This document shows, piece by piece, positions 35,143 through 43,123 of a DNA stretch of 53,391 nt (the first letter of the stretch is position 1; each line of letters opens with the position of its first letter). The notes under the pieces are model-generated. The model searched no databases. It was given only the letters and a program-made list of their open reading frames with translations, and had not been told where the DNA came from. The position numbers were made by a program, and so were the translations under genes. Origin of the DNA: Caulobacter sp. (GTDB lineage Bacteria > Pseudomonadota > Alphaproteobacteria > Caulobacterales > Caulobacteraceae). The stretch lies in NCBI GenBank assembly GCA_019636175.1, contig JAHBYC010000017.1, positions 1-53,391 of the forward strand. The letters are read 5' to 3'.

Positions 35143-35867
35143 AGCCGGGCGACGCGGGCGTCGAGCATATAGCCCGAGCCCCTGTAGGTCTGGATCAGGT
35201 CGTGGTCGGTGCAGCTGTGCAGCTTGCGGCGCAACCGGCTGATCTGGACGTCGATCGCGCGGTCGAAGACGTCGGCGGTCTCGCCGCGCGCCATCTCGAT
35301 CAGCTGGTTGCGGCTGAGGATGCGTTGCGGCTGTTCGAGGAAGGCGCAGAGCAGGGCGAACTCGCCGCCCGTCAGCAGGATGCCGACCCCGGCCGGCGAC
35401 TTGAGGCTGCGGCGTCCGGTGTCGAGTTTGAAACCGAGGAACTGATAGACGCGCCCCCGGGCCGCCTCGCCCCGGCCATCCTCCCGCCGACGCAATACGG
35501 CCCGGACGCGGGCCAGCAATTCCCGCGGATTGCAGGGCTTGGGCAGGTAGTCGTCCGCCCCCAGTTCCAGGCCGAGGATGCGATCGATCTCCTCGCCCAT
35601 GGCGCTGATCATGATCACGGGCGGGCCCGCTGCGTCAGCCAGCCTCCGACAGACCGACAGGCCGTCCTCTCCGGGAAGCATGATGTCGAGCAGGACGAGG
35701 TTGACCAGGCCGGTCGCGAGAACGCGATCCATCTCGATGGCCGTGGCGGCGACCTTCACCGTGTAGCCGTGCTGGGTCAGGTAGAGGGCGATCTGGTCGC
35801 GCAGTTCGATGTCGTCGTCGACGACCAGGACGACGGACGAAAAGGCGGCGGCGGCGGGAGCTGTCAT
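35139..35867 (-). CDS. OmpR-family response regulator
   Basis: 242 residues: receiver domain with DDD acidic pocket (residues 17-19), phosphoacceptor Asp61 in LVLLDIMLPGEDGLSV, Lys110 in LGADDYLPKPCNPREL, and a C-terminal winged-helix domain (RAIDVQISRLRRKL). It partners the kinase encoded next to it. The start at 35867 gives a normal-length protein; the frame continues open upstream without homology. Divergent from the unknown gene at 36040, which may be one of its targets. Confidence 0.95.
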   Translation of the reverse strand: MTAPAAAAFSSVVLVVDDDIELRDQIALYLTQHGYTVKVAATAIEMDRVLATGLVNLVLLDIMLPGEDGLSVCRRLADAAGPPVIMISAMGEEIDRILGLELGADDYLPKPCNPRELLARVRAVLRRREDGRGEAARGRVYQFLGFKLDTGRRSLKSPAGVGILLTGGEFALLCAFLEQPQRILSRNQLIEMARGETADVFDRAIDVQISRLRRKLHSCTDHDLIQTYRGSGYMLDARVARL

Positions 35868-36039
35868 GCCATTGCCCTTTGCCGCAGGACTGTGGCGCGG
35901 TGATCGCAGCCCGGACACAATTGCGCATTGAAACAATTGTGGCGCGCCGGGCGCCGCCTCCGTTGCCGGCTGAAATCCAGCGGCCGCGCTTTCAACGCAC
36001 TGGAGTGGTCTCACCCCCTGTCCAACAGACGGGGGGCCG

Positions 36040-36666
36040 ATGGCCGCGCGAGGCGACAGGACCCGGGCCGCGGGTCGCAACCGGTTTCTGGCGGTCCTCG
36101 CGCTCTCGCTCGGGGGCCATGGCCTGGCGGTGACGCTACTGCTTGCCGGCCTCAAGCCCTCGCCGGCGCCGTGGGCCGAGCCGGCCCCGCTGGATATCCG
36201 TCTGTTGAGGCCGGTTCGAGCCGCGTCCGCCGCGCCGCAGACCCCCGGAAGCGCGGCTTCAAGGGTCAGGCAGACCAGATCACCCCCATCGGAGGCCGGA
36301 CCCAGCAAGGCGATCTCGCCGTCGGAAGACCCGCCGATCAACCTGCCCCGGAACGCTTCCGCCGGACCCGGGGCCGAAGCCGGAGGCGGCCCCCCGATAG
36401 ACGATGGCCTTCCTCCGGGGTTGCGGGCCGGGCTGCGCCGTCAGCTTGGCTGTGGCGACGCCGATTTCTATGGCCTGACAGCCGCCGAGCGCGAGGCCTG
36501 CGCCGAGCGGCTCGACGTGAAGCGCGACGGACCCTTGCTGGCGGTGATCAGTCCGGAAAAGAAGGCCATCTTCGACGGGGAGTGCGCCAAGGACGACGCC
36601 TGGTGTCTCTACAGGGTCGGCAAGGGGCCCTATCCGGGGCTGTTCTCCCTGTTGCGCAAGAAGTAG
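36040..36666 (+). CDS. TonB-N-like single-pass membrane protein of unknown function
   Basis: 208 residues. Cytoplasmic Arg-rich start, one membrane segment (FLAVLALSLGGHGLAVTLLL at about 15-34), a Pro/Ser-rich spacer (35-125) resembling TonB spacers, and a compact C-terminal domain (130-208) with four cysteines (LGCGDADFYG, REACAERLD, GECAKDDAWCLY). The layout resembles TonB or TolA anchor proteins, but no TonB C-terminal fold is recognisable. It is transcribed away from the two-component system and toward murI, 39 bases before that GTG/ATG. Two start codons are possible; no strong RBS is visible. Confidence 0.7.
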   Translation: MAARGDRTRAAGRNRFLAVLALSLGGHGLAVTLLLAGLKPSPAPWAEPAPLDIRLLRPVRAASAAPQTPGSAASRVRQTRSPPSEAGPSKAISPSEDPPINLPRNASAGPGAEAGGGPPIDDGLPPGLRAGLRRQLGCGDADFYGLTAAEREACAERLDVKRDGPLLAVISPEKKAIFDGECAKDDAWCLYRVGKGPYPGLFSLLRKK

Positions 36667-36710
36667 CCCCGGCGCTTCCCAAGCGGGCGTCGTCGCCCTA
36701 AACGGTGCGC

Positions 36711-37562
36711 ATGGCGATTGGCGTATTCGACTCCGGGGTCGGGGGACTGACCGTGCACCGTTCACTGGTGCAGCGGCTCCCCCAGGCCGACTTCATCTAT
36801 CTGGCCGACCAGGCCAATGCGCCCTACGGCGGACGGCCCGGCGAGGAGATCGTCGACCTCACGCGGGCCGGCTGCATCCGCCTGTTCGAGGCCGGAGCCA
36901 GCCTGATCGTCCTGGCCTGCAACACCGCCAGCGCCATCGCCCTGCGCCGCCTGCAGCAGACCTGGCTGCCTGGCTATCGCCGCGAGACCGGCCGGGCGCT
37001 GAACGTGCTGGGGATCATCGTGCCGACCATCGAGGCGGCGACGGGCCTGCCCTGGGAGCACGAGGCCGAGCGGCGCGGCGACAAGATCGAGAAGCTGGAT
37101 ATCCTCGGCGTCTTCTCGACCCCGGGCACCGCCAGCAGCCGGGTGTTCGAGATCGAGATCGACAAGCGCAAGCAGGATCTGGCGGTGTTTTCCGAGCCCT
37201 GCCCCAATCTGGCGCGAATGATCGAGGAGGGGGCCGGGGCGGTGGAACTGGCCGCCGAGGTCGAGCGCCACGTCCAGTCGCTCAAGCGCCGGGTCGGCCG
37301 TTTTCCCGACCGCGCCATTCTGGGCTGCACCCACTATGAGATGGTGGCCGACATGTTCCGCGCCGCCCTGCCGCCGGGGACTCCGCTGATCCATCAGCCG
37401 GGCGCCACCGCCGACGCCCTGGCGCTGTATCTGGAGCGTCATCCGGAGCTCGACCCAGGCCATTCGGGCCTGCGCCGCTTCCTGACCACCGGCCAGCCCG
37501 GCGGCCAGAACGATCTGGTCGAGACCTTCTGGGGCGGGCCCCTGACGTTCGAGGCGGCTTGA
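36711..37562 (+). CDS. murI: Glutamate racemase
   Basis: 283 residues; supplies D-glutamate for peptidoglycan. The start motif MAIGVFDSGVGGLTV contains the Asp-Ser pair of the active site; Cys70 in IVLACNTASA and the second Cys in ILGCTHYEM are the two catalytic residues; NAPYGGRPGEEI is also conserved. The start at 36711 (ATG) gives the family N-terminus; a GTG two codons upstream is possible. It may be co-transcribed with the preceding TonB-N-like gene. Confidence 0.95.
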   Translation: MAIGVFDSGVGGLTVHRSLVQRLPQADFIYLADQANAPYGGRPGEEIVDLTRAGCIRLFEAGASLIVLACNTASAIALRRLQQTWLPGYRRETGRALNVLGIIVPTIEAATGLPWEHEAERRGDKIEKLDILGVFSTPGTASSRVFEIEIDKRKQDLAVFSEPCPNLARMIEEGAGAVELAAEVERHVQSLKRRVGRFPDRAILGCTHYEMVADMFRAALPPGTPLIHQPGATADALALYLERHPELDPGHSGLRRFLTTGQPGGQNDLVETFWGGPLTFEAA

Positions 37563-37610
37563 TCGCGGGGCGGGACGGGTCTTAGCTGTCGCCCCTCACA
37601 GGAGGGTCCC

Positions 37611-38147
37611 ATGCGTCGTCTCGCCCTTGCCGTTGTCGCGGCCCTGACCATGGCGGTTGTCGGAAGTCCGGTGACGGCGGAGGTGAAGTCGGCCGGGGAC
37701 GGCCGTCTGGTGCTGCAGAACAGCGCCGTCATCGCCGACACGCCGGACAAGGTCTATGCCGCCCTAGGCCGGATCGGCCAGTGGTGGGATCCGGCGCACA
37801 GCTATTCGGGCAAGGCCGGGGCCATGACCATCGAGCTCAAGCCCGGCGCCTGTTTCTGCGAGGCCCTGCCCGACGGCGGGGTCAAGCATGGCGAGGTGGT
37901 GATGGTGATGCCGGAGCGGACGCTGCGCATCATGGGCGCCTTCGGCCCGTTGCAGGCGACCGGGGCCACCGGCGCCCTGACCTTCGAGATGAAGCCGCGG
38001 CTGGATGGCGGCACCGAGGTGGTCCAGACCTACCAGGTCAGCGGGCTGGATCCAGCCATGACCCAGGCCGCGCCCGGCATCGATGCGGTGATCGGCGGCC
38101 AACTCGCCCGCCTCAAACGCTATGTCGAGACGGGCAAGGCGGACTAG
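37611..38147 (+). CDS. Exported SRPBCC (Bet v 1-like) domain protein
   Basis: 178 residues. Signal peptide RRLALAVVAALTMAVVGSPV precedes a START/polyketide cyclase-like domain: strand SAVIADTPDKVYAALG, tryptophan-containing IGQWWDPAHSYSGKAG, and a final helix ending GGQLARLKRYVE. Proteins of this fold bind hydrophobic ligands in a cavity. Unlike most of the family it is predicted to be periplasmic. AGGAGG precedes the ATG. Confidence 0.8.
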   Translation: MRRLALAVVAALTMAVVGSPVTAEVKSAGDGRLVLQNSAVIADTPDKVYAALGRIGQWWDPAHSYSGKAGAMTIELKPGACFCEALPDGGVKHGEVVMVMPERTLRIMGAFGPLQATGATGALTFEMKPRLDGGTEVVQTYQVSGLDPAMTQAAPGIDAVIGGQLARLKRYVETGKAD

Positions 38148-38153
38148 CCTGGA

Positions 38154-38690
38154 TCAGGCCGCCGCGGCCAGTTCGCCGGCGATCACCCGGCTGGCCGCGT
38201 TGACCGCCGCGGCGATGCGCAGGGCGGCCTGGACCGAGGTGTTGGGCACGCCGTGCTTCTTCAGTTCGGCCTCATGGGCGTCCAGGCACATGCCGCAGCC
38301 GTTGATCGCCGAGACGGCCGTCGACCACAGTTCGAAGTCGATCTTCTCCACGCCCGGATTCGCCAGGAGGTTCATCCGCAGCTTGGCGGGAAGCGTGCCG
38401 TATTCCTTGTTCTTCATCAGGTGCAGCGAGCGGTAGTAGACATTGTTCATGCCCATGATCGCCGCCGCCCCCTTGGCCGCGCTCAGCGCTTCCTCGCTGA
38501 GGCCGGCGGCGCGGGCGGCCGCCTCGATGCCGCGCACGACGATGGGCTGGCCGATGGCGTGGGCCGAGGCGACGAAGGCGCCCCACTTCTGCTGATCGGT
38601 CAGCAGGGTCTCGTTGGACAGGGAGGAAAGGTTGAGGCTGAGGTCCTTGGCGTAGGCCGGCAGGGCCTCGCGCAGCGCGTCGATCGACAT
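38154..38690 (-). CDS. ahpD: Alkylhydroperoxidase AhpD
   Basis: 178 residues of the carboxymuconolactone decarboxylase fold. The redox site INGCGMCLDAHE has Cys132, Cys135 and His139, with Glu120 in the preceding helix: the same Glu-Cys-Cys-His relay and spacing known from Mycobacterium AhpD. It reduces AhpC (and can act directly on peroxides). The start at 38690 gives the family N-terminus MSIDALREALP. It is transcribed behind ahpC (140-base gap), and the two proteins probably work as one peroxide-reducing pair. Confidence 0.94.
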   Translation of the reverse strand: MSIDALREALPAYAKDLSLNLSSLSNETLLTDQQKWGAFVASAHAIGQPIVVRGIEAAARAAGLSEEALSAAKGAAAIMGMNNVYYRSLHLMKNKEYGTLPAKLRMNLLANPGVEKIDFELWSTAVSAINGCGMCLDAHEAELKKHGVPNTSVQAALRIAAAVNAASRVIAGELAAAA

Positions 38691-38830
38691 GGCGATGCTC
38701 CGGTTTCGAACGGGGAGGAAAGGGGGCCGGGGCCCTTCGCAGCCTGAGGGAGGGACAGCGCGAAGGGCCCCGGGAACCGGCGGCGTCCTGAAGGGACGGG
38801 GACGCCGCCGGTCAGCTCGGCGTCTTGCGG

Positions 38831-39394
38831 TTACTCGGCCGCCAGGCTGAGCACGTCGCCGCCGACGGCGCGGTTGCAGGGGCACAGCTCGTCGGTCTGC
38901 AGGGCGTCGAGGACGCGCAGGGTGTCGGACGGGTTACGGCCGACGTTCAGGTTGGTGACATAGACGTGCTGCACCACATTGTGCGGGTCGACCACGAAGG
39001 TGGCGCGCAGGGCCACGCCCTCGTCCTCGTCCAGCACGCCCAGGGCGCGGGCGAACTTGCCGCTGTTGTCGGCGAAGTTCCAGATCGGCAGGCTGTTGAG
39101 ATCGGGGTGCTCGCGGCGCCAGCCCAGCTTGCTGTGCTCATTGTCGGTCGAGCCGCCCAGCACCACCGCGTCGCGGTCCTCGAAGTCCTTGCTCAGGCGG
39201 GCGAACTCGGCGATCTCGGTCGGGCAGACGAAGGTGAAGTCCTTCGGGTAGAAGAAGATGATCTTCCACTTGCCCGGGAAGCTCTCGCCGGTCACGGTTT
39301 CGAAGGCGCTTTCACCGTTCTCTTCGTGGCGGTTGAACTTCGGCTTGACGCCGATGACCTTGAATTCCGGCAGTTTCTGGCCAACACCCAGCAT
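38831..39394 (-). CDS. ahpC: Peroxiredoxin AhpC
   Basis: 187 residues. FYPKDFTFVCPTEIAEFARL carries the peroxidatic Cys57; the C-terminal LQTDELCPCNRAVGGDVL carries Cys171 and Cys173, resembling the actinobacterial, AhpD-reduced AhpC type rather than the AhpF-dependent enteric type. Reduces hydrogen peroxide and organic hydroperoxides in the cytoplasm. GGAG lies seven bases before the ATG. Divergent from oxyR across 147 bases containing an OxyR-like half-site. Confidence 0.97.
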   Translation of the reverse strand: MLGVGQKLPEFKVIGVKPKFNRHEENGESAFETVTGESFPGKWKIIFFYPKDFTFVCPTEIAEFARLSKDFEDRDAVVLGGSTDNEHSKLGWRREHPDLNSLPIWNFADNSGKFARALGVLDEDEGVALRATFVVDPHNVVQHVYVTNLNVGRNPSDTLRVLDALQTDELCPCNRAVGGDVLSLAAE

Positions 39395-39517
39395 GATAAT
39401 CTCCGTCGCTTGGATACAATACATTTGATCGAGGCCGCCGGGCGGGGAGGCCGCGGCGACAGGAGGGAGATAGGGATCCCCCGGCCCAATATCCAATCGA
39501 TAGTTTTTGCTAAACGA

Positions 39518-39532
39518 ATAGATTGAGCCTAT
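39518..39532. promoter_or_regulatory. OxyR-like binding site between ahpC and oxyR
   Basis: A perfect ATAG-N7-CTAT half (ATAGATTGAGCCTAT) ends nine bases before the oxyR start codon, with a second ATAG at 39500-39503. This fits the OxyR consensus of repeated ATAG/CTAT tetranucleotides, although the distance to the other ATAG is shorter than the ideal repeat. It would allow oxyR autorepression and activation of ahpC. Confidence 0.6.
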
Positions 39533-39541
39533 ATTGGGGTC

Positions 39542-40435
39542 ATGCTCCCGACTCTCCGCCAGCTGCAGTATCTCAAGCTTCTCGCCGAGCACGGCTCGTT
39601 CAGCCGCGCCGCCGAGGCCGCCCATGTCACCCAGCCGACCCTCTCGGCCGGCATCGCCGAACTGGAGCGGATCATCGGCGCCCCGGTGGTCGACCGGGCG
39701 CGGTCGGGCGTGATCCTGACGGCGGCGGGAGAGGAGGCGGCGACGCGGGCGCGCGAGCTGCTGGCCGGGGCCGAGGACCTGGTCCAGGCCTCGCAGAGCG
39801 CCGGCCTGCCGTTGGCGGGGCGGTTCCGCCTGGGAGTCATCCCGACCATCGCGCCCTTCCTGCTGCCCCGGGCCCTGCCCATCATGCGGACAAGGTTTCC
39901 CAAGCTGCGCCTCTTCCTGCGCGAGGACCTCACCAGCCGGCTGATCACCGCCCTGCGCTCGGGCGCCCTGGACGCGGCGCTGATCGCCCTGCCGTACGAC
40001 ATGACCGGCCTGGAGTGGGCCCATGTGGTCGACGATGAACTGCTGGCGGCGGTGCCCACCGATCACGCCATGGCCCGCCAGAGCCAGATCCGGCCGGAAT
40101 CCCTCGATGGCGACGAGCTGATCCTGCTGGAAGACGGCCACTGCCTGCGCGACCACGTCCTCTCCTCCTGCGGCCTTGCGCCACCGCGCAGCGGTCATGA
40201 GGAGGCCTTCGCCGCCACCTCCCTGCCGACCCTGGTGCAGATGGTCGGCTCGGGCCTGGGGGTCTCCTTCGTGCCGGCCATGGCGGTGGAGGCCGGGCTG
40301 ACCGGCCAGGCCCCGGTCACCATCCGCCCCCTCGACGCCGACCATCCCAGCCGCGAGATCGTCGTGGCCTGGCGGGCCGGCTCCAGCCGGGCCCGCGACG
40401 GCCGGCTGCTCGCCGAGGCCCTGCAAGCGGCATAG
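39542..40435 (+). CDS. oxyR: OxyR, hydrogen peroxide-sensing LysR activator
   Basis: 297 residues. N-terminal LysR winged helix (about 1-62: LRQLQYLKLLAEHGSFSRAA, HVTQPTLSAGIAELE). The regulatory domain contains Cys201 and Cys210 in EDGHCLRDHVLSSCG, the two redox-active cysteines in the same nine-residue spacing as E. coli Cys199 and Cys208, so it should form the activating disulfide on peroxide exposure. Divergent from ahpC-ahpD, the expected targets. Confidence 0.95.
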   Translation: MLPTLRQLQYLKLLAEHGSFSRAAEAAHVTQPTLSAGIAELERIIGAPVVDRARSGVILTAAGEEAATRARELLAGAEDLVQASQSAGLPLAGRFRLGVIPTIAPFLLPRALPIMRTRFPKLRLFLREDLTSRLITALRSGALDAALIALPYDMTGLEWAHVVDDELLAAVPTDHAMARQSQIRPESLDGDELILLEDGHCLRDHVLSSCGLAPPRSGHEEAFAATSLPTLVQMVGSGLGVSFVPAMAVEAGLTGQAPVTIRPLDADHPSREIVVAWRAGSSRARDGRLLAEALQAA

Positions 40436-40439
40436 CAAT

Positions 40440-40603
40440 CCTTCTCCCGCTTGCCGGGAGAAGGTGGCCCCGAAGGGGTCGGATGAGGGCGGCGCCGGCT
40501 TCGGCCAACCCGCCCTGAACTCCGCCCGTTCTCCAATCCCCAACCCTCCGCGCAGCTCTCATCCGGCGCTGCGCGCCACCTTCTCCCGGCAAGCGGGAGA
40601 AGG
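40440..40603. repeat. Intergenic inverted repeat downstream of oxyR
   Basis: Left arm 40440-40490 (CCTTCTCCCGCTTGCCGGGA..., ending GGATGAGGGC) and right arm 40558-40603 (CTCATCCGGCGCTGCGCGCC... CTTCTCCCGGCAAGCGGGAG). Same family as 20208-20364. It lies directly before the PadR control region. Confidence 0.75.
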
Positions 40604-40616
40604 ACTCCCGCAAAAA

Positions 40617-40677
40617 GATATATCGAAACCCTTGCGAACCGACCCAATTTAGATATATCGACAATTAGACATATCGA
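40617..40677. promoter_or_regulatory. Three repeated operator-like sites upstream of the PadR gene
   Basis: GATATATCGA at 40617-40626 and 40652-40661, and GACATATCGA at 40668-40677, form three same-strand copies in an AT-rich island within a GC-rich genome. The last two are spaced 16 bases, about one and a half turns. They contain the ATAT palindromic core typical of PadR/YqjI binding sites. The ATG begins 18 bases after the last site, so binding would block the promoter. Confidence 0.65.
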
Positions 40678-40695
40678 AATGGAGTCTAAATTCAT

Positions 40696-41250
40696 ATGCA
40701 CAGGCATTTTCATTGGGGGCGCCACGCCCATCACCGCGGTCACTTCGGCGCGCATGGGCATCATGACCGGGGCCATCACGGCTGGCGGCGGCGCGGCGGG
40801 CGGTTCTTCGATCATGGCGATCTGAAGTTCGTGGTTCTCAAGCTGATCGCCGAACGGCCCCGCCACGGCTATGAGCTGATCAAGGCCATCGAGGAGCAGG
40901 CCGGCGGCGCCTACAGCCCCAGCCCCGGCGTCATCTATCCCACCCTGACCCTGCTGGAAGAGACCGGCCTGGTCACCGCCCAGGCCGAGGGCGGCAAGAA
41001 GCTCTACACCGTCACCGCCGAGGGCGAGGCCCAGCTGGCCGAGGCCGAGGGCCAGGTGGCCGGGATCTTCCAGCGCATGGCCGAAGCCGCCATGGCCAGC
41101 GCCATGTTCTCTCCGCAGATCCTCCGGGCGCGGGAGAACCTCAAGACCGCGCTGAAGCTGAAGCTGACCGGATCGGCCCTGACCAAGGAGCAGATCGCCG
41201 CCATCTGCGACGCCCTGGACGCCGCCGCCGCCGCCGTGGAGCGGGCCTGA
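40696..41250 (+). CDS. PadR-family repressor with His-rich N-terminus (YqjI-like)
   Basis: 184 residues. The first 40 contain 13 His (for example HFHWGRHAHHRGHFGAHGHH), a likely metal-binding arm. A PadR winged helix follows (LKFVVLKLIAERPRHGYELI, SPGVIYPTLTLLEETGLV, GKKLYTVTAEGEAQ), then a C-terminal dimerisation helix pair. The layout matches E. coli YqjI, a nickel- or iron-responsive repressor of the ferric reductase YqjH. Here the partner gene is DUF2218, a family often found beside siderophore-interacting proteins. GGAG at 40681-40684 precedes the ATG. Confidence 0.87.
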   Translation: MHRHFHWGRHAHHRGHFGAHGHHDRGHHGWRRRGGRFFDHGDLKFVVLKLIAERPRHGYELIKAIEEQAGGAYSPSPGVIYPTLTLLEETGLVTAQAEGGKKLYTVTAEGEAQLAEAEGQVAGIFQRMAEAAMASAMFSPQILRARENLKTALKLKLTGSALTKEQIAAICDALDAAAAAVERA

Positions 41251-41579
41251 TGGACAGCCACGCGCGACTGATCACCGACAGGGCGGTCCGCTACATGACC
41301 CAGCTGGGCAAGCACTGGAGCCACAAGTTCCCGGTGCTGCTCGGCGAGGCCGACTGCGAGATCGAGCTGCCGGTCGGCCGCTGCGCGATGCGGGCTGACG
41401 GCGAGGGTCTGGACATCACCGCCACGGCGGAGACGCTGGAGAACCTGACCAGGCTGGAGGACGTCATCGCCAGCCACCTGGCCCGCTTCGCCTTTCGTGA
41501 GGGCGAGATCAGCCTGGCCTGGACCCGCGCCTGGCCCGCCGGCCAGATCGACCCGGCCCGCATCCGGCCGTCAGCCTGA
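41250..41579 (+). CDS. DUF2218 domain protein
   Basis: 109 residues. DUF2218 pattern: HARLITDRAVRYMTQLGKHW at the start, then SHKFPVLLGEADCEIELPVG and the strand SLAWTRAWPA. The family is often encoded next to or fused with siderophore-interacting ferric reductases and is thought to be linked to iron release or metal handling; the activity is not established. Start codon overlaps the PadR stop by one base (TGATG). Its end overlaps the convergent radical SAM gene by nine bases. Confidence 0.85.
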   Translation: MDSHARLITDRAVRYMTQLGKHWSHKFPVLLGEADCEIELPVGRCAMRADGEGLDITATAETLENLTRLEDVIASHLARFAFREGEISLAWTRAWPAGQIDPARIRPSA

Positions 41580-42542
41580 GCAGCTGGCCCCGCCCAGCAC
41601 ACAGAACTTGGCGCAGTGGGGGTGGTTCAGCTTCACCGCGCCCAGCGCCGAGGCCAGGGTCGATCCCAGGTCGAAGTCCGGCTCATAGGGCAGCAGGGTG
41701 CAGGCGATGACGCTGGGCGCCTTGCCCTTCGCCTTCACCACCATCCGGCTCGAGGCGCACATCACCTCGCCGGGGTCCTTGTGCAGGATGTCCCAGCAGG
41801 CGGTGGTGATCTCGGGCACATCGACCGCCGCGTCCATCTCCGGGAACAGCACCAGCCGGGCGGGACTGGCGGCGTCGATAGCGACGCCAAGGTCATCGAA
41901 CAGGCGCCGATAGCCTTCCCGGGTCTCCTCCAGAGATTCCCCGACCAGCTGGCGACCGGCGACGGCGATGGAAAAGCCGTTGTCGGACAGCCATTTCAGA
42001 CCGTCGATGGCCCGGGCCCAGCTGCCCGCGCCGCGCTCGGCCTCATGGACGGCGGCGCTCCAGTGATCGAGGCTGACCCGCAGGGTCAGGCGGTCTCCAT
42101 GGCGGTCCTTCAGGGCCAGCAGAGCCGGGCGCCTGTGCCCCATCGGCGTCATGGCGTTGGTCAGCACCAGCACCTCGAAGCCGCGCTCCAGCGCCGTTTC
42201 GAGAATGGCCATGATGTCGGGGTTCATGAACGGCTCGCCGCCGGTCACGCCGATCTCGCGGGTGGTCAGGCCCAGGTCGGCGATCTCGTCGAGATAGGCG
42301 GTCGCCTCGGCCAGGGTCAGCCACTCAAGGGCGTCGTTGGTCGGGGTGCTCTCGATATAGCAGTTGAGGCAGGCGAGGTTGCACAGGGTCCCGGTGTTCA
42401 GCCACAGGGTCGCGAGCCCGCGCAGCGAGACGCTGGCCCGCGCCTCGCCCTTCGCCGTCACGTCCGGATCGCGGAACTTGGCGGGGTCCAGCCGTGGGGC
42501 TTGCGGGGCGACGAAAGGGGAGACGGGAGCCGGCGCGTTCAT
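41571..42542 (-). CDS. Radical SAM protein of unknown substrate
   Basis: 323 residues. The 4Fe-4S motif CxxxCxxC is Cys54, Cys58 and Cys61 (LCNLACLNCYIES), followed by the SAM-binding GVTGGEPFMNP. The C-terminus ends with a tight set of cysteines (HCAKFCVLGGASC), reminiscent of an auxiliary cluster, though not of a full SPASM domain. No precursor peptide gene or obvious pathway partner is nearby; the adjacent GFA-like gene is upstream on the same strand with a 61-base gap. The start at 42542 is chosen because an earlier in-frame start gives an unrelated Arg-rich extension. Confidence 0.9.
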   Translation of the reverse strand: MNAPAPVSPFVAPQAPRLDPAKFRDPDVTAKGEARASVSLRGLATLWLNTGTLCNLACLNCYIESTPTNDALEWLTLAEATAYLDEIADLGLTTREIGVTGGEPFMNPDIMAILETALERGFEVLVLTNAMTPMGHRRPALLALKDRHGDRLTLRVSLDHWSAAVHEAERGAGSWARAIDGLKWLSDNGFSIAVAGRQLVGESLEETREGYRRLFDDLGVAIDAASPARLVLFPEMDAAVDVPEITTACWDILHKDPGEVMCASSRMVVKAKGKAPSVIACTLLPYEPDFDLGSTLASALGAVKLNHPHCAKFCVLGGASCSG

Positions 42543-42603
42543 GCGCAAGGACAATGGCGTCTGGCGCGGCGAGGGCAAGGGGCGCCAGGCGACATTGGCC
42601 GGT

Positions 42604-43044
42604 TCAGTCGCCCTGAAGCACCGACTGCGGTCCGCCCTCGACCATCTCCTGGAACACCGGACCGTCGGTGTTGAGCCGCGCCCAGCTGGGCGCCCGGCTG
42701 GCATAGACGGTCATCCCCGGCGCGACGGCCTCCAGGTCATCCAGGCTGGAGGCCCGGATGAAGATCATGCCCGGCATGGCGGCGTTGGTCGAATAGACCG
42801 CCGACCCGCAGCGGGGACAGAATGCGCGGGTGACCAGGTTGCCGCTGTCGGCGGCGCGTTCGTAGCGGCTGACCGCGCCGCTGACCTTGACGGCCTCGGC
42901 GACGAACACCGCGTGGGTGCAGTGGGTGGTGCCGCTGCTGCGCCGGCAGTCGACGCAATAGCAGTCTCCCACCATCTGGGGCTCGGCCGCGGCCTGGTAT
43001 CGGACCGCGCCGCAAAGGCACCCGCCGGTCAGTGTTCTGGTCAT
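42604..43044 (-). CDS. GFA/CENP-V domain protein
   Basis: 146 residues of the glutathione-dependent formaldehyde-activating family. Zinc-binding cysteines lie in GGCLCGAVRY (Cys9, Cys11), GDCYCVDCRRSSG and FCPRCGSAVYS. Many members are only distantly related to the formaldehyde enzyme and their substrates are unknown. The ATG at 43044 gives MTRTLTGGC, the usual start; an earlier ATG would add 12 residues. It is divergent from the HxlR regulator. Confidence 0.88.
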   Translation of the reverse strand: MTRTLTGGCLCGAVRYQAAAEPQMVGDCYCVDCRRSSGTTHCTHAVFVAEAVKVSGAVSRYERAADSGNLVTRAFCPRCGSAVYSTNAAMPGMIFIRASSLDDLEAVAPGMTVYASRAPSWARLNTDGPVFQEMVEGGPQSVLQGD

Positions 43045-43088
43045 GTCTTGACGTCCCTGCTTCTGCTGGCCGGAACTCAAGCACCATC

Positions 43089-43112
43089 ACTTGTGAATGG
43101 CAATAAACAAGT
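43089..43112. promoter_or_regulatory. Operator-like dyad between the GFA and HxlR genes
   Basis: ACTTGT at 43089-43094 and ACAAGT at 43107-43112 are perfect inverted repeats separated by 12 bases in an AT-rich stretch. It lies 12 bases before the HxlR start codon and 45 bases before the GFA gene, a natural place for HxlR binding. Confidence 0.55.
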
Positions 43113-43123
43113 TACTATGGGGC

